The position numbers and the translations under genes are program-made. A stretch of DNA of 10,453 bases from contig JBGPJM010000181.1 of assembly GCA_041485385.1 (NCBI GenBank), positions 1-10,453 on the forward strand, given 5' to 3'. This document shows positions 1 through 6,531 of the stretch, one piece after another. The DNA is from JBGPJM01 sp041485385. GTDB taxonomy: Bacteria; Planctomycetota; Phycisphaerae; Phycisphaerales; UBA1924. The first letter of the stretch is position 1. Every line of letters starts with the position of its first letter. The notes under the pieces are model-generated. The model made no database searches. It was given only the letters and a program-made list of their open reading frames with translations, and had not been told where the DNA came from.

Positions 1-1295
1 GGGAAGACACCGCTGCCGACGGCGATCGCGGAGGCACAGGCGTCATTGGCGGGCGGGGGGGGCACGCTGGGGGTGATGGTCAGTTCTCCCAGACCGCCCG
101 TGCCACCGGCGAAGGTGCCGACCTGAATGAGATAGCTGTGCCCGGGGGTGACGGAGAAGGTGACCGTGGAGCCGGAGAAGGGAACGCCTGCGACGGCGCA
201 CGAGGGCGGACCGTCATCGTTGCAACCCAGCAGCACCGTGGGTGGGCAGGCGACGCCGTCCCAGACGTTCATGACGGTGTCATGGGTACGGGCAGGCGAG
301 CAGGTGGTGGCGGTGACCGTACCCGGGCAGCCGCCGGAGGTGTAGCGGAACCAGATGTCGGTTCCGATCGGGGCGCAAATGGCCGGGCCGTCGGTGGTAG
401 CGCAGACGGAGTTGTAGGGTGTGACACCGTTGCCGACAAATGAGGCTGCGGCGCAGTCGTCGTTGGATACGGGGAGTGCCGGCGCGCAGCCCAGGGAGGT
501 GATCGTGATGGTGCCGGTGCTCTGGGCGGTCTGCGAGTAGGAGCCGATCCGGATCAAGTAGTCGGACCCGGAGGTGGAGGCGAAGTCTACGGATGAGCGC
601 AGGCCGCTGCAGTCGGGCCCGTTGTCGTCGTTGCAGGCGATGGCGGTGTTGAAGGTGCCCGGGCAGGAGTTGTAGATGGCGATCTTGGAGTCGAGGGGAA
701 CGCCGCAGGCGCTCACGCGGACCGTGCCGGCACAGGGCGCGATGTAGCGGTACCAGACGTCGCTGAAGACCTGGGCGCTGCCGGCGAAGTCGCAGACGTT
801 CTGCTCGATGGGCCCGTCGGTGTCGGCGCCGATGTTGGAGAAGGGGATCGGGTTGTCGCACTGCGAGACCAGGGTGGCCGAACCGCAGTGGTCGTTGCCC
901 GGGGCCGGGCAGGAGGTCTGGGTCACGGTGAGCACGCCGCTGCCGGTGTTGCCAATGAAACCGCCGACGCGGAGGAAGTACGTGGTGCCGCGCGTGACGG
1001 CGAAGCTGATGGCCGAGCGGAGACTGCTCACAGCGCACGCGGAATCGTCGTCGCAGGCGACCTCGGTCAGGCTGCCGCAGAAGCCGGTGTAGGCCGCGAT
1101 GGCCGTGTCGTAGCCCACCTCGTTGGCGTGCTCGCAGGTGTTGATGGAGACGGTGCCGTCGCAGGGGGCGGTGTAGAGGTACCAGATGTCGGAGCCGAGC
1201 CCGCCGCAGGCGGCCGGGCCGTCGGTGGCGGCGCCGGCGTTGCTGAAGCCGAACCGACCGGGGCCGATGGGGACGGCGTCGCCGCAGAGATCGTT
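1..1295 (-). repeat. Tandem about 140-residue extracellular beta-repeat units in the metalloprotease tail
   Basis: Units start at N417 (1295), N550 (896), N694 (464) and N833 (47, incomplete), so spacing is 133, 144 and 139 residues. Each unit shows, in order: ND.C, an ATDGP or TTDGP-like step, a DIWY/DVWY/DIWF strand followed by RYT or LYTA, C.GTV...C, an Asp-rich turn (CDDDSAC, CNDDNGPDC, CNDDGPPSC), and a final YLIR(V/I)G strand with G.(L/I)T(I/V)T. This resembles pre-peptidase C-terminal (PPC-like) beta-sandwich domains. The Asp clusters may bind calcium and the paired cysteines may form disulfides; both are inference. A short proline run separates units three and four. The repeat is at protein level; the DNA copies are well diverged. 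Confidence 0.8.
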
Positions 1296-2543
1296 GCGCG
1301 GGTCGGTGCCGCCGCCGCCGGTGGTGAGGCAGCCGAAGAAGGGAAACCCGGCCGTGTGGGTGCTGCGGTACCCGTCGATATCGCCGATCGTGTTCGTGTC
1401 GTTGGAGAACGTGAAACGATTGATGGAGGTGATGAAGGGGTTCATCGTGGACGCCGGGTTCGAGCAGGTGCAGTGCCCGGCGTTCCAGTTGTGGCCGATC
1501 TCGTGGGCCGACAGGTCGGTGGAGCTCATGAAGTTGCCGTCGAAGTCCGACTGCACGAGGCCGTAGGCGTTGCCCACGTCGCAGACGACGCCGACAAAGG
1601 CGATGCCGATGACGTTGCCGTCGACCTCCTTGCCGGTGTACAGGTGCACGTCGTCGCGGGTGACGCCGCCATGATTGTTGTTCCAGTCGGTGCGGAGCTG
1701 ATTGAGGAGGGTGTTGGGGTTCGTGGATGTGTAGGGCTGCGTCGCGGAGTTGGTGCGGACGAGCTGGGTGCTGATGACGTGGGTGATGTCCACGTCCCGC
1801 TCGTACTGCACGTTCATCGTGTTGACGACGGTGGCGATCCGGTTGTCGACGTTGCCGACGCCGCCGTAGTTGGCGAAGTACTCGAAGTCGGCGTCGGTGG
1901 CGAGCTGGGCCGTGAACAACGTCGCGCCGCGCGGGGCCGGGGGGTCACCCTGGCCGCCGGCCCCCATGTTGTGGACCCCGTGGACGTGCTCGTCGGTCCC
2001 GCAGCGCCAGTCGCCGCGGACCATCTCGTCCGGGGTGTAGATGGCGTACGTGCCCGGGGCGGCGCCGTCGACGCGCCCGACGATGGGCTCGATCCAGTAC
2101 TGGGAGTCGTCGGGGAGGATGACGCGGAGATAGAGGCCGTCGGTGAGGATGCCGCCGGCGCAGACGCTGCCGGCCATGTCGGCGATCTCGCCGCGGACAG
2201 TGACCTCGGGGCCGGGCTTGACCTCCTGCCACGCGCCCCCCTCGCCCTGGGCCCACTGGGTGTAGTTCACCGCACGCACCGCGTGCTGGCGAAGGTTGAT
2301 CACGACCCACTGCCCGGCGATGGGCGCCACGACCGCCTGGGGGATCTCGGCGTTGTCGTTGACGACGAGCCTGGCGAGCTGGCAGCTGCTCAGGCCGAGC
2401 TTGGCCGCGGCGGCCTTCGTGAGACCGGGATCGTTCAGCATCTCCTGCGCCTGCGCGAATGGCAAAGCGACCAGCAGCGTGCCGGCGGCAACCGCCGCGG
2501 TGCGCGCGCACAGTCTCCGCCCCGCGTGTCTACACAATCGCAT
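1..2543 (-). CDS. Secreted M12-like (metzincin) zinc metalloprotease with tandem Cys-rich beta repeats; C-terminus cut by window edge
   Basis: Open from ATG at 2543 to the left edge (847 codons, no stop seen). Residues 1-32 form a signal peptide with an Arg-rich start, a hydrophobic core and cleavage at AQA|QE. A propeptide follows; C181 in WRCGTD could be a cysteine switch holding the zinc before activation. The catalytic domain (about 205-400) opens with TAQLATDADFEYFANYGG and has RIATVVNTMNVQYERDVDI, as in reprolysin/adamalysin-type enzymes. The zinc site HEIGHNWNAGH is residues 347-357 (H347, H351, H357; general base E348), and the Met-turn is M367 in STMNPF. From N417 on, units of 133-144 residues repeat. 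Family knowledge: such enzymes are secreted endopeptidases; the substrate is unknown. The start is supported by AAGGAGA seven bases upstream. Position 8 of the zinc motif is Asn instead of the usual metzincin Gly. CDS certain; family strong. Confidence 0.93.
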   Translation of the reverse strand, partial: MRLCRHAGRRLCARTAAVAAGTLLVALPFAQAQEMLNDPGLTKAAAAKLGLSSCQLARLVVNDNAEIPQAVVAPIAGQWVVINLRQHAVRAVNYTQWAQGEGGAWQEVKPGPEVTVRGEIADMAGSVCAGGILTDGLYLRVILPDDSQYWIEPIVGRVDGAAPGTYAIYTPDEMVRGDWRCGTDEHVHGVHNMGAGGQGDPPAPRGATLFTAQLATDADFEYFANYGGVGNVDNRIATVVNTMNVQYERDVDITHVISTQLVRTNSATQPYTSTNPNTLLNQLRTDWNNNHGGVTRDDVHLYTGKEVDGNVIGIAFVGVVCDVGNAYGLVQSDFDGNFMSSTDLSAHEIGHNWNAGHCTCSNPASTMNPFITSINRFTFSNDTNTIGDIDGYRSTHTAGFPFFGCLTTGGGGTDPRNDLCGDAVPIGPGRFGFSNAGAATDGPAACGGLGSDIWYLYTAPCDGTVSINTCEHANEVGYDTAIAAYTGFCGSLTEVACDDDSACAVSSLRSAISFAVTRGTTYFLRVGGFIGNTGSGVLTVTQTSCPAPGNDHCGSATLVSQCDNPIPFSNIGADTDGPIEQNVCDFAGSAQVFSDVWYRYIAPCAGTVRVSACGVPLDSKIAIYNSCPGTFNTAIACNDDNGPDCSGLRSSVDFASTSGSDYLIRIGSYSQTAQSTGTITITSLGCAPALPVSNDDCAAASFVGNGVTPYNSVCATTDGPAICAPIGTDIWFRYTSGGCPGTVTATTCSPARTHDTVMNVWDGVACPPTVLLGCNDDGPPSCAVAGVPFSGSTVTFSVTPGHSYLIQVGTFAGGTGGLGELTITPSVPPPPANDACASAIAVGSGVF

Positions 2544-2557
2544 GATTCCTTCTCCTT
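2544..2557 (-). promoter_or_regulatory. Strong Shine-Dalgarno site of the metalloprotease gene
   Basis: On the minus strand AAGGAGA (2557-2551) precedes the ATG at 2543 by seven bases, with a second purine run GAAGGA just after it. This is the best ribosome-binding site in the window, and it fixes the start in front of a clear signal peptide. Confidence 0.75.
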
Positions 2558-3040
2558 AGATTTGGTCAGCAGAACAACGGGCCACAAGCCGCCCAGATTA
2601 CCCGTGCGGCGAGCCGGAAGCAATGGCCGAGTCGGATTTTGCCAGATCCAGTAGATCTCAAACCACGCACCGACGGCGAAAGTCCGGCGAGCAGGCCGGG
2701 CGAACGTGATACGAATGAAAGCGGCGCGGGCGCCGTCGCGTTGATCGACGGGGCCAACCGTGCGCGCACCACAACGCCTGTTGCGGTGGGGCAACTGCGC
2801 TCTGTCATCGCGGACAGATCCCCCCTGTGCGTCATGGGCGGCCCGCAAGACGAGGCGGGCGACGGCACTGCCAAGATACACGAGCGGGGGGGGTGCCGTC
2901 GAGGGATTTCGCCACGATCTGCCGGGCCCGACTCATATCACGGGGCGGCCGGCTCTCCTCGGCGTCAATGTCGGCTCGATTGACCCGCCGCGGCGTTCCC
3001 CGCGCGCAGGAGGCTCCGGAGGCCGCGCGCCCAGACGGGG
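2558..3040. other. Gene-free stretch between the metalloprotease and the RMD1-like gene
   Basis: I see no convincing gene here. Short open frames on both strands have arginine- and proline-rich, low-information translations and no recognisable domain. The stretch holds the metalloprotease leader at its left end and small perfect hairpins: 2733-2738 with 2746-2751 (CCGTCG/CGACGG, seven-base loop), 2841-2846 with 2855-2860 (GCCCGC/GCGGGC, eight-base loop), and 3002-3007 with 3025-3030 (GCGCGC arms). The last lies 11 bases past the RMD1-like stop codon and might help end that transcript, but no T-run follows. There is also a run of eight G at 2886-2893. Confidence 0.6.
2595..2623 (-). promoter_or_regulatory. 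Possible sigma70-like promoter of the metalloprotease gene
   Basis: On the minus strand TTGCTT (2623-2618) and TAATCT (2600-2595) are separated by exactly 17 bases, which would give a leader of about 45 bases before the ATG at 2543. Each hexamer matches the consensus at only three of six positions. The spacing and location are good but the motifs are weak, so this is a tentative call. Confidence 0.25.
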
Positions 3041-4261
3041 TCAATGCCGCAGACCAGGGAACAGGGAAAGAAGGATCTCGAACGCGATGAGCAGAATGAC
3101 GATCCACTCCAGCATCTCGAGCCGGCGCGTGGTCTGGTAGTCGCTCATCTTCTGGTAGAGGCTCTCCAGCGCCCCGAGCTTCCGGAGGATGCTGGAATCC
3201 CACGCGGGGAGGTGGAGCCGCTGCGCGGCCAGGCGATAGACGCGGGCCAGGTACTGATCGCCCAGGAGCTTGAGGGCGTTGTTGACGCCCTCGAACAGAC
3301 GGACGCCGTCGGCCTGGAGCTCGCCGATAACGCGGAGGTCCATCGTGTCCTGCCAGGGGATCAGCCGGCGCCAGCCCCGCCTGGCCAGCAGCGCATACGA
3401 CCGCTCCAGGGCGCCGTCCAGGCGGTCGTCCAGGAACCGCATCTCCAGCAGCTCGACGTTGGCGTACTCCAGCACGGCGCGGACGTCGGCCATGTCCGAC
3501 CCGACGAGGACCGCGGCGTTCCAGTCGATGAACGCGGCGTCGTCGGGGGCGAAGGCGATGCGGCACGCCATGGCATCGGCCGTCTCCTGCGTCGAAAGGA
3601 CCGACCTCGCGCTGCGGAGGATTCGGGCAACGAGGGGGGCATGCCGGAGCACCTGCGCCTCGACATCGGGTTCGGGCGAGGCCAGCTCGTCGATGTGATA
3701 GATCGCGTAGTCTTCCACGAAGCTGGAGACGTGCCGGCGCGCGACCGCACCGTAGATCGCGTCCAGGAAGCTCTCGACCCTGCGACGGGCGTCCTCCTTC
3801 AGCGCGGCGTTCTCATAGAGGAGATCGCTGAGCTCCAGCAGGCCGGTCACGGGACCCGCGATCGGCACGCTGTACATGACGGAGACCGCGCCGAAATCGA
3901 AGGCGACGCACTCGACACGGTCCGCGGTGGAAAAACGCCCGTCCGGGCTCACGGCGATCGAATCGCTCGCCTGCGTGATCATGAGCGGAGGGGCCTGGTA
4001 GCCGAAGTATTCCGGCGCCCGGCGGCGGTGCTGCAGGATCTCGCGGCGGTCGGCGCTGGCGACCGATCGCTGGGCCGCCGTCACGTCGATCGACGTGGCG
4101 ACGTCGAAGGCGAACAGAATGTAGCACGTGCCCCGAGAGATCGTGAGCGGCGCGGGGGAGCCGGCGGCATCCGTGCGCACCGCCGACGGGCCAAGGCCAT
4201 CGGCCCCGTTCGCGGCCGGGCCTGTCGAGGGCGCCTGGGGTTGGACTCGTTCGCCGGCCAT
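3041..4261 (-). CDS. Uncharacterised RMD1/DUF155-like protein with a C-terminal membrane anchor
   Basis: The 406-residue product has no enzyme motif I can name. Its order of segments resembles RMD1/DUF155-type proteins: an early strand FDFGAVSVMYSVP, an acidic middle with SFVEDYAIYHIDEL, then IDWNAAVL (D246-W247-N248), VLEYANVELLEMRFLDD, and a helical part with GDQYLARVYRLAAQRL and ALESLYQKMSDYQTTRR. The end, about W386-F401 (WIVILLIAFEILLSLF), is one hydrophobic helix followed by PGLRH, so the protein is probably tail-anchored with its bulk in the cytoplasm. Eukaryotic RMD1 relatives are membrane-associated and poorly understood; a role here is unknown. The frame stays open upstream to a GTG at 4462, but those 67 residues are Gly/Ser/Arg-rich and low complexity, so I prefer the ATG at 4261, although its ribosome site is weak (GAGG 14 bases away). 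Divergent from the ligase cassette. CDS sure, family moderate. Confidence 0.8.
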   Translation of the reverse strand: MAGERVQPQAPSTGPAANGADGLGPSAVRTDAAGSPAPLTISRGTCYILFAFDVATSIDVTAAQRSVASADRREILQHRRRAPEYFGYQAPPLMITQASDSIAVSPDGRFSTADRVECVAFDFGAVSVMYSVPIAGPVTGLLELSDLLYENAALKEDARRRVESFLDAIYGAVARRHVSSFVEDYAIYHIDELASPEPDVEAQVLRHAPLVARILRSARSVLSTQETADAMACRIAFAPDDAAFIDWNAAVLVGSDMADVRAVLEYANVELLEMRFLDDRLDGALERSYALLARRGWRRLIPWQDTMDLRVIGELQADGVRLFEGVNNALKLLGDQYLARVYRLAAQRLHLPAWDSSILRKLGALESLYQKMSDYQTTRRLEMLEWIVILLIAFEILLSLFPGLRH

Positions 4262-4443
4262 TCGTGAAGTCGCTGCCTCGCCGCCCACACGCCCGAACCG
4301 GCCACACACGGGTCGCCATCGCCAGACGGTAGGATCCCGGCTGGTTGCGGACACGCCGGGGAGCAATACCCGGACATGGACGGCACGATCCGACGCTCCC
4401 GACCCCGCCGATCCTCCAGATCTCCCGCCCGACCCGCTGCTTT

Positions 4444-4464
4444 CCCCCCTCCCCCCACCCACCC
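4444..4464 (-). other. Canonical G-quadruplex motif
   Basis: On the minus strand four G-runs of 3, 3, 6 and 6 bases are joined by single-base loops T, T and A. Runs joined by one-base loops are the classic pattern for a stable parallel quadruplex. It lies on the coding strand of the RMD1-like gene, about 180 bases before its preferred ATG, and could act in DNA or in the leader RNA. The pattern is directly visible; folding and function are inference. Confidence 0.6.
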
Positions 4465-4680
4465 ATCCTCAACCCCGGCCCGGGTCGCGCGGCTATAGTG
4501 GCGGCCGAGAGGCGGAACTGTTCGAGGCAACTCCGAACGTCCTGCGATGAAGGCCAACCTCCAACACGGTCCAAGCCCCAGACGAGCGATGACACGGCCG
4601 GCGAGGGCCGCGCGACTTCCCCGCGCGACGCAGGCCGCCCGGGCGATGACGGTCTCACCGGCCGCCCCGGCATCAACGCA

Positions 4681-4709
4681 CGCGTGCCCGCCCGGCGAGC
4701 GGGCGCGCG
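4681..4709. other. Strong hairpin upstream of the ligase cassette (first of two)
   Basis: An 11-base-pair stem pairs 4681-4691 with 4699-4709, with one G-U pair and a seven-base loop CCGGCGA. It lies about 130 bases before the ATP-grasp start. No T-run follows, so it is not a classical terminator. It may be a leader structure or simply a product of high GC content. Confidence 0.5.
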
Positions 4710-4760
4710 ACAGCTCCGCCGCCTCGGACGACCCCGACCCGCCAGACGCTCTCGGGTGGA

Positions 4761-4787
4761 TGGGCCGGCCCGGCGCGGGCCGGCTCG
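4761..4787. other. Strong hairpin upstream of the ligase cassette (second of two)
   Basis: A perfect nine-base-pair stem (4764-4772 with 4776-4784, GCCGGCCCG against CGGGCCGGC) closes a three-base GCG loop, and three further pairs including wobbles extend it to 4761-4787. It ends about 50 bases before the GTG start of the ATP-grasp gene and could lie in its leader RNA. Confidence 0.5.
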
Positions 4788-4825
4788 CGCACGGCGCGCC
4801 CGGGCCGGCGGTGCACGACGCATCT

Positions 4826-4831
4826 GAGGAG
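4826..4831 (+). promoter_or_regulatory. Ribosome-binding site GAGGAG that supports a GTG start at 4840
   Basis: GAGGAG lies eight bases before GTG at 4840. The in-frame ATG at 4879, where the conserved domain begins, has only a run of G four bases upstream. The site therefore favours the earlier start, which adds 13 residues. Confidence 0.5.
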
Positions 4832-4839
4832 CGCAGGGC

Positions 4840-6333
4840 GTGCCGATCCCGGGACGGATCGGGCGCACGGGGGGTTGTATGCCCATCCTGATCGTGCTCG
4901 AAAACACCAAGGCCTGGCCGCTGGTGGTGCCGGGTGTGGAGGTGGTCCCCGCCAAGACCTACCTCCTTGACCAGCGGTACAGCCAGCTCAAGAACGCCAA
5001 GGTCTTCAACTTCTGCCGGTCGTACAGCTACCAGAGCGTGGGGTACTACGTGTCGCTGCTGGCCGCCGCACGCGGGCACAAGCCGCTCCCCTCCATCTCG
5101 ACGCTCCAGGATCTGAAGCTCTCTCCCGTGGTGCGGATCGCCTCCGAGGAGCTGGACGACCTGATCCAGGCGAGCCTCTCGAGGATCAAGTCCAAACAGT
5201 TCGACCTCACGGTGTACTTCGGGCACAACCTCGCCCGGCGCTACAGCAAGCTCAGCAAGGCGCTCTTTAACCAGTTCCCGGCGCCGTTCCTGCGGGCCGG
5301 CTTCGTGCTCGACGGCAAGTGGGAGCTCGAGAGCATCCGCCCGATCGCCACCAGCGACATCCCCGAATCGCACCGCGAGTTCGTCCTCGCCCGCGCGTCG
5401 GAGTACTTCGCCAAGCCGCAGCGGGCCGCGCCCCCGCGCACCGCTTACCGCTTCGACCTGGCGATTCTCCATGACCCCGCCGCCCAGGACGCCCCCTCCG
5501 ACGAGCCCGCCATCCGCAAGTTCTGCCGCGCCGCCAAGTCGCTGGGGATGGACCCCGAGATCATCTCCAAGGACGACTACGGACGCCTCGCCGAGTTCGA
5601 CGCCCTTTTCATCCGCGAGACGACGTACGTCAACCACCACACCTACCGCTTCTCCCGGCGCGCCGCGGCCGAGGGCCTGGTCGTGATCGACGACCCCGAG
5701 TCGATCCTCAAGTGCACAAACAAGGTGTACATGGCCGAGCTCTTCGAGCGCAACAACATCAACTCGCCCAGGACGATGGTCGTCCACGAGGACAACGTCG
5801 ACCAGATCGCCCAGCGCATCGGCCTGCCGTGCGTCATCAAGCGCCCCGACAGCTCCTTCAGCAAGGGCGTCGTGAAGGTGACCGAGGAGATCGGGCTCCG
5901 GGAAAAGGTCACGGCCTTCCTCAAGGACTCGGAGCTGGCGCTGGCCCAGGAGTACGTCCCCTCGCCCTTCGATTGGCGCGTCGTGGTGCTCGGCCGCAAG
6001 CCGCTCCTGGTGTGCAAGTACCACATGGCCCGCGGCCACTGGCAGATCGTCACCGCCGGCGCCGGCGGCAAGAGCGAGTTCGGCAAGGTCGAGGCGATGC
6101 ACATCGAGGACGCCCCAGCCCCCGTGACGGCCCTGGCCCTCCGCGCCGCCAACCTCGTCGGCGACGGCTTCTACGGCGTGGATATCAAGGAGATCGACGG
6201 GCGCTACATGGTCATGGAGGTCAACGACAACCCCAGCATCGACAGCGGCTACGAGGACGCCGTCTACAAGGACGAGGTCTACCTCGCCGTCATGCGGACC
6301 TTCCTCGAGCGGCTCGAGACGCGCAGGCGATGA
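4840..6333 (+). CDS. RimK-type ATP-grasp ligase with RLAN N-terminal domain
   Basis: The 497-residue cytosolic enzyme is predicted to activate a carboxylate with ATP as an acyl phosphate and join it to an amine. Residues from about 14 (PILIVLENTKAWPLVVPGVE) to 175 match the RLAN domain found in front of RimK-type ligases, including FNFCRSYSYQSVGYYVSLLA and PSISTLQDLKLS. A pre-ATP-grasp part follows (about 204-285), then the ATP-grasp fold. Visible ATP-site parts are K334 in VIKRPDSSFSKG, the acidic strand AQEYVPSPFDWRV, and E460/N462 in MEVNDNPS, the expected metal ligands. All key residues seem present, so it should be active. GTG 4840 has a good ribosome site; ATG 4879 is the alternative and coincides with the domain edge. 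First gene of a cassette with a second amide ligase, an amidohydrolase and a transporter. The substrate is unknown; glutamate or a peptide end is plausible from the RimK relationship. Confidence 0.93.
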   Translation: MPIPGRIGRTGGCMPILIVLENTKAWPLVVPGVEVVPAKTYLLDQRYSQLKNAKVFNFCRSYSYQSVGYYVSLLAAARGHKPLPSISTLQDLKLSPVVRIASEELDDLIQASLSRIKSKQFDLTVYFGHNLARRYSKLSKALFNQFPAPFLRAGFVLDGKWELESIRPIATSDIPESHREFVLARASEYFAKPQRAAPPRTAYRFDLAILHDPAAQDAPSDEPAIRKFCRAAKSLGMDPEIISKDDYGRLAEFDALFIRETTYVNHHTYRFSRRAAAEGLVVIDDPESILKCTNKVYMAELFERNNINSPRTMVVHEDNVDQIAQRIGLPCVIKRPDSSFSKGVVKVTEEIGLREKVTAFLKDSELALAQEYVPSPFDWRVVVLGRKPLLVCKYHMARGHWQIVTAGAGGKSEFGKVEAMHIEDAPAPVTALALRAANLVGDGFYGVDIKEIDGRYMVMEVNDNPSIDSGYEDAVYKDEVYLAVMRTFLERLETRRR

Positions 6334-6531
6334 ACATGCGTCCACAGAGTGCGCAGCGCGGCGTAGCCGCAACCAAGACCGTCCACAGAGGACACAGAGG
6401 TTGCACAGAGGTCTCGGGGAGGTCGGGACAAGGCGATTCTGAACACTCGTTAAGGAGCCTCCGTGTCCTCTGTGAAACCTCTGTGGTCTCTGTGGACGGT
6501 CTTCTCGCACGCCCGCCGGTGAGGGCAACCG
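6334..6531. other. 198-base spacer between ATP-grasp and GCS2 genes
   Basis: Besides the palindromic element, this spacer holds a small hairpin at 6358-6370 (GCGGC/GCCGC around GTA) and the GCS2 ribosome site GAGGG at 6521-6525, six bases before ATG 6532. An open frame crosses it, but its translation only spells out the CACAGAGG repeat, as His-Arg-Gly steps. No gene is supported. Confidence 0.7.
6375..6503. repeat. Palindromic CACAGAGG repeat element between the two ligase genes
   Basis: A 37-base arm at 6375-6411 (beginning AAGACCGTCC) is repeated inverted at 6467-6503 with only three mismatches, leaving a 55-base loop. The left arm holds CACAGAGG at 6384, 6393 and 6404; the right arm has the same unit on the other strand as CCTCTGTG, and a degenerate further copy extends inward. 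A lone CACAGAG also sits at 6343. As RNA this would form a very stable stem between the ATP-grasp stop and the GCS2 start, 29 bases before the latter. I recall similar CACAGAGG-type arrays as dispersed intergenic elements in planctomycete and other environmental genomes, but copy number cannot be judged here. No clear target-site duplication is seen. Confidence 0.85.

Larger units (their letters stand above)
4262..4839. other. Divergent intergenic region (RMD1-like gene / ligase cassette) with structured GC-rich DNA
   Basis: This stretch separates two divergently transcribed genes and so should hold promoters for both, but I cannot place a convincing -35/-10 pair. A lone TATAGT lies at 4494-4499 on the plus strand with no matching -35. 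The stretch contains a G-quadruplex motif (4444-4464), two strong hairpins (4681-4709 and 4761-4787), and a polypyrimidine stretch on the plus strand from about 4441 to 4475. Open frames here, including an ATG frame from 4547, give low-complexity Ala/Pro/Arg-rich translations, and I do not accept them as genes. The left part could belong to the RMD1-like gene if its upstream start were used. Confidence 0.6.

Noticed and set aside
2610..2622. Thirteen bases on the minus strand (TGCTTCCGGCTCG) identical to part of the E. coli lac promoter spacer region
   Set aside because: The lac -35 and -10 hexamers themselves are absent and flanks differ, so it is neither vector sequence nor a lac promoter; chance match.
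888..2654. Plus-strand open frame of 588 codons
   Set aside because: Antisense to the metalloprotease with its signal peptide, zinc site and repeats; translation is low complexity Gly/Val/Ala/Asp.
2639..2983. Plus-strand 114-codon frame in the gap left of the RMD1-like gene
   Set aside because: No ribosome site or recognisable protein features, and other overlapping frames there look equally random.
3044..4267. Plus-strand open frame of 407 codons
   Set aside because: Exact shadow of the RMD1-like gene on the opposite strand; no recognisable protein features.
4494..4499. TATAGT as a -10 box
   Set aside because: No -35 hexamer at 16 to 18 bases upstream on either strand.
4547..4891. Plus-strand 114-codon frame starting ATGAAGGCC before the ATP-grasp gene
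   Set aside because: Low-complexity Ala/Pro/Arg translation, no ribosome site, contains both hairpins and overlaps the ATP-grasp start in another frame.
6334..6531. CRISPR-like short repeats (CACAGAGG units)
   Set aside because: Units are 8 bases with 1 to 3 base gaps and are arranged as a palindrome, with no spacers of CRISPR length.
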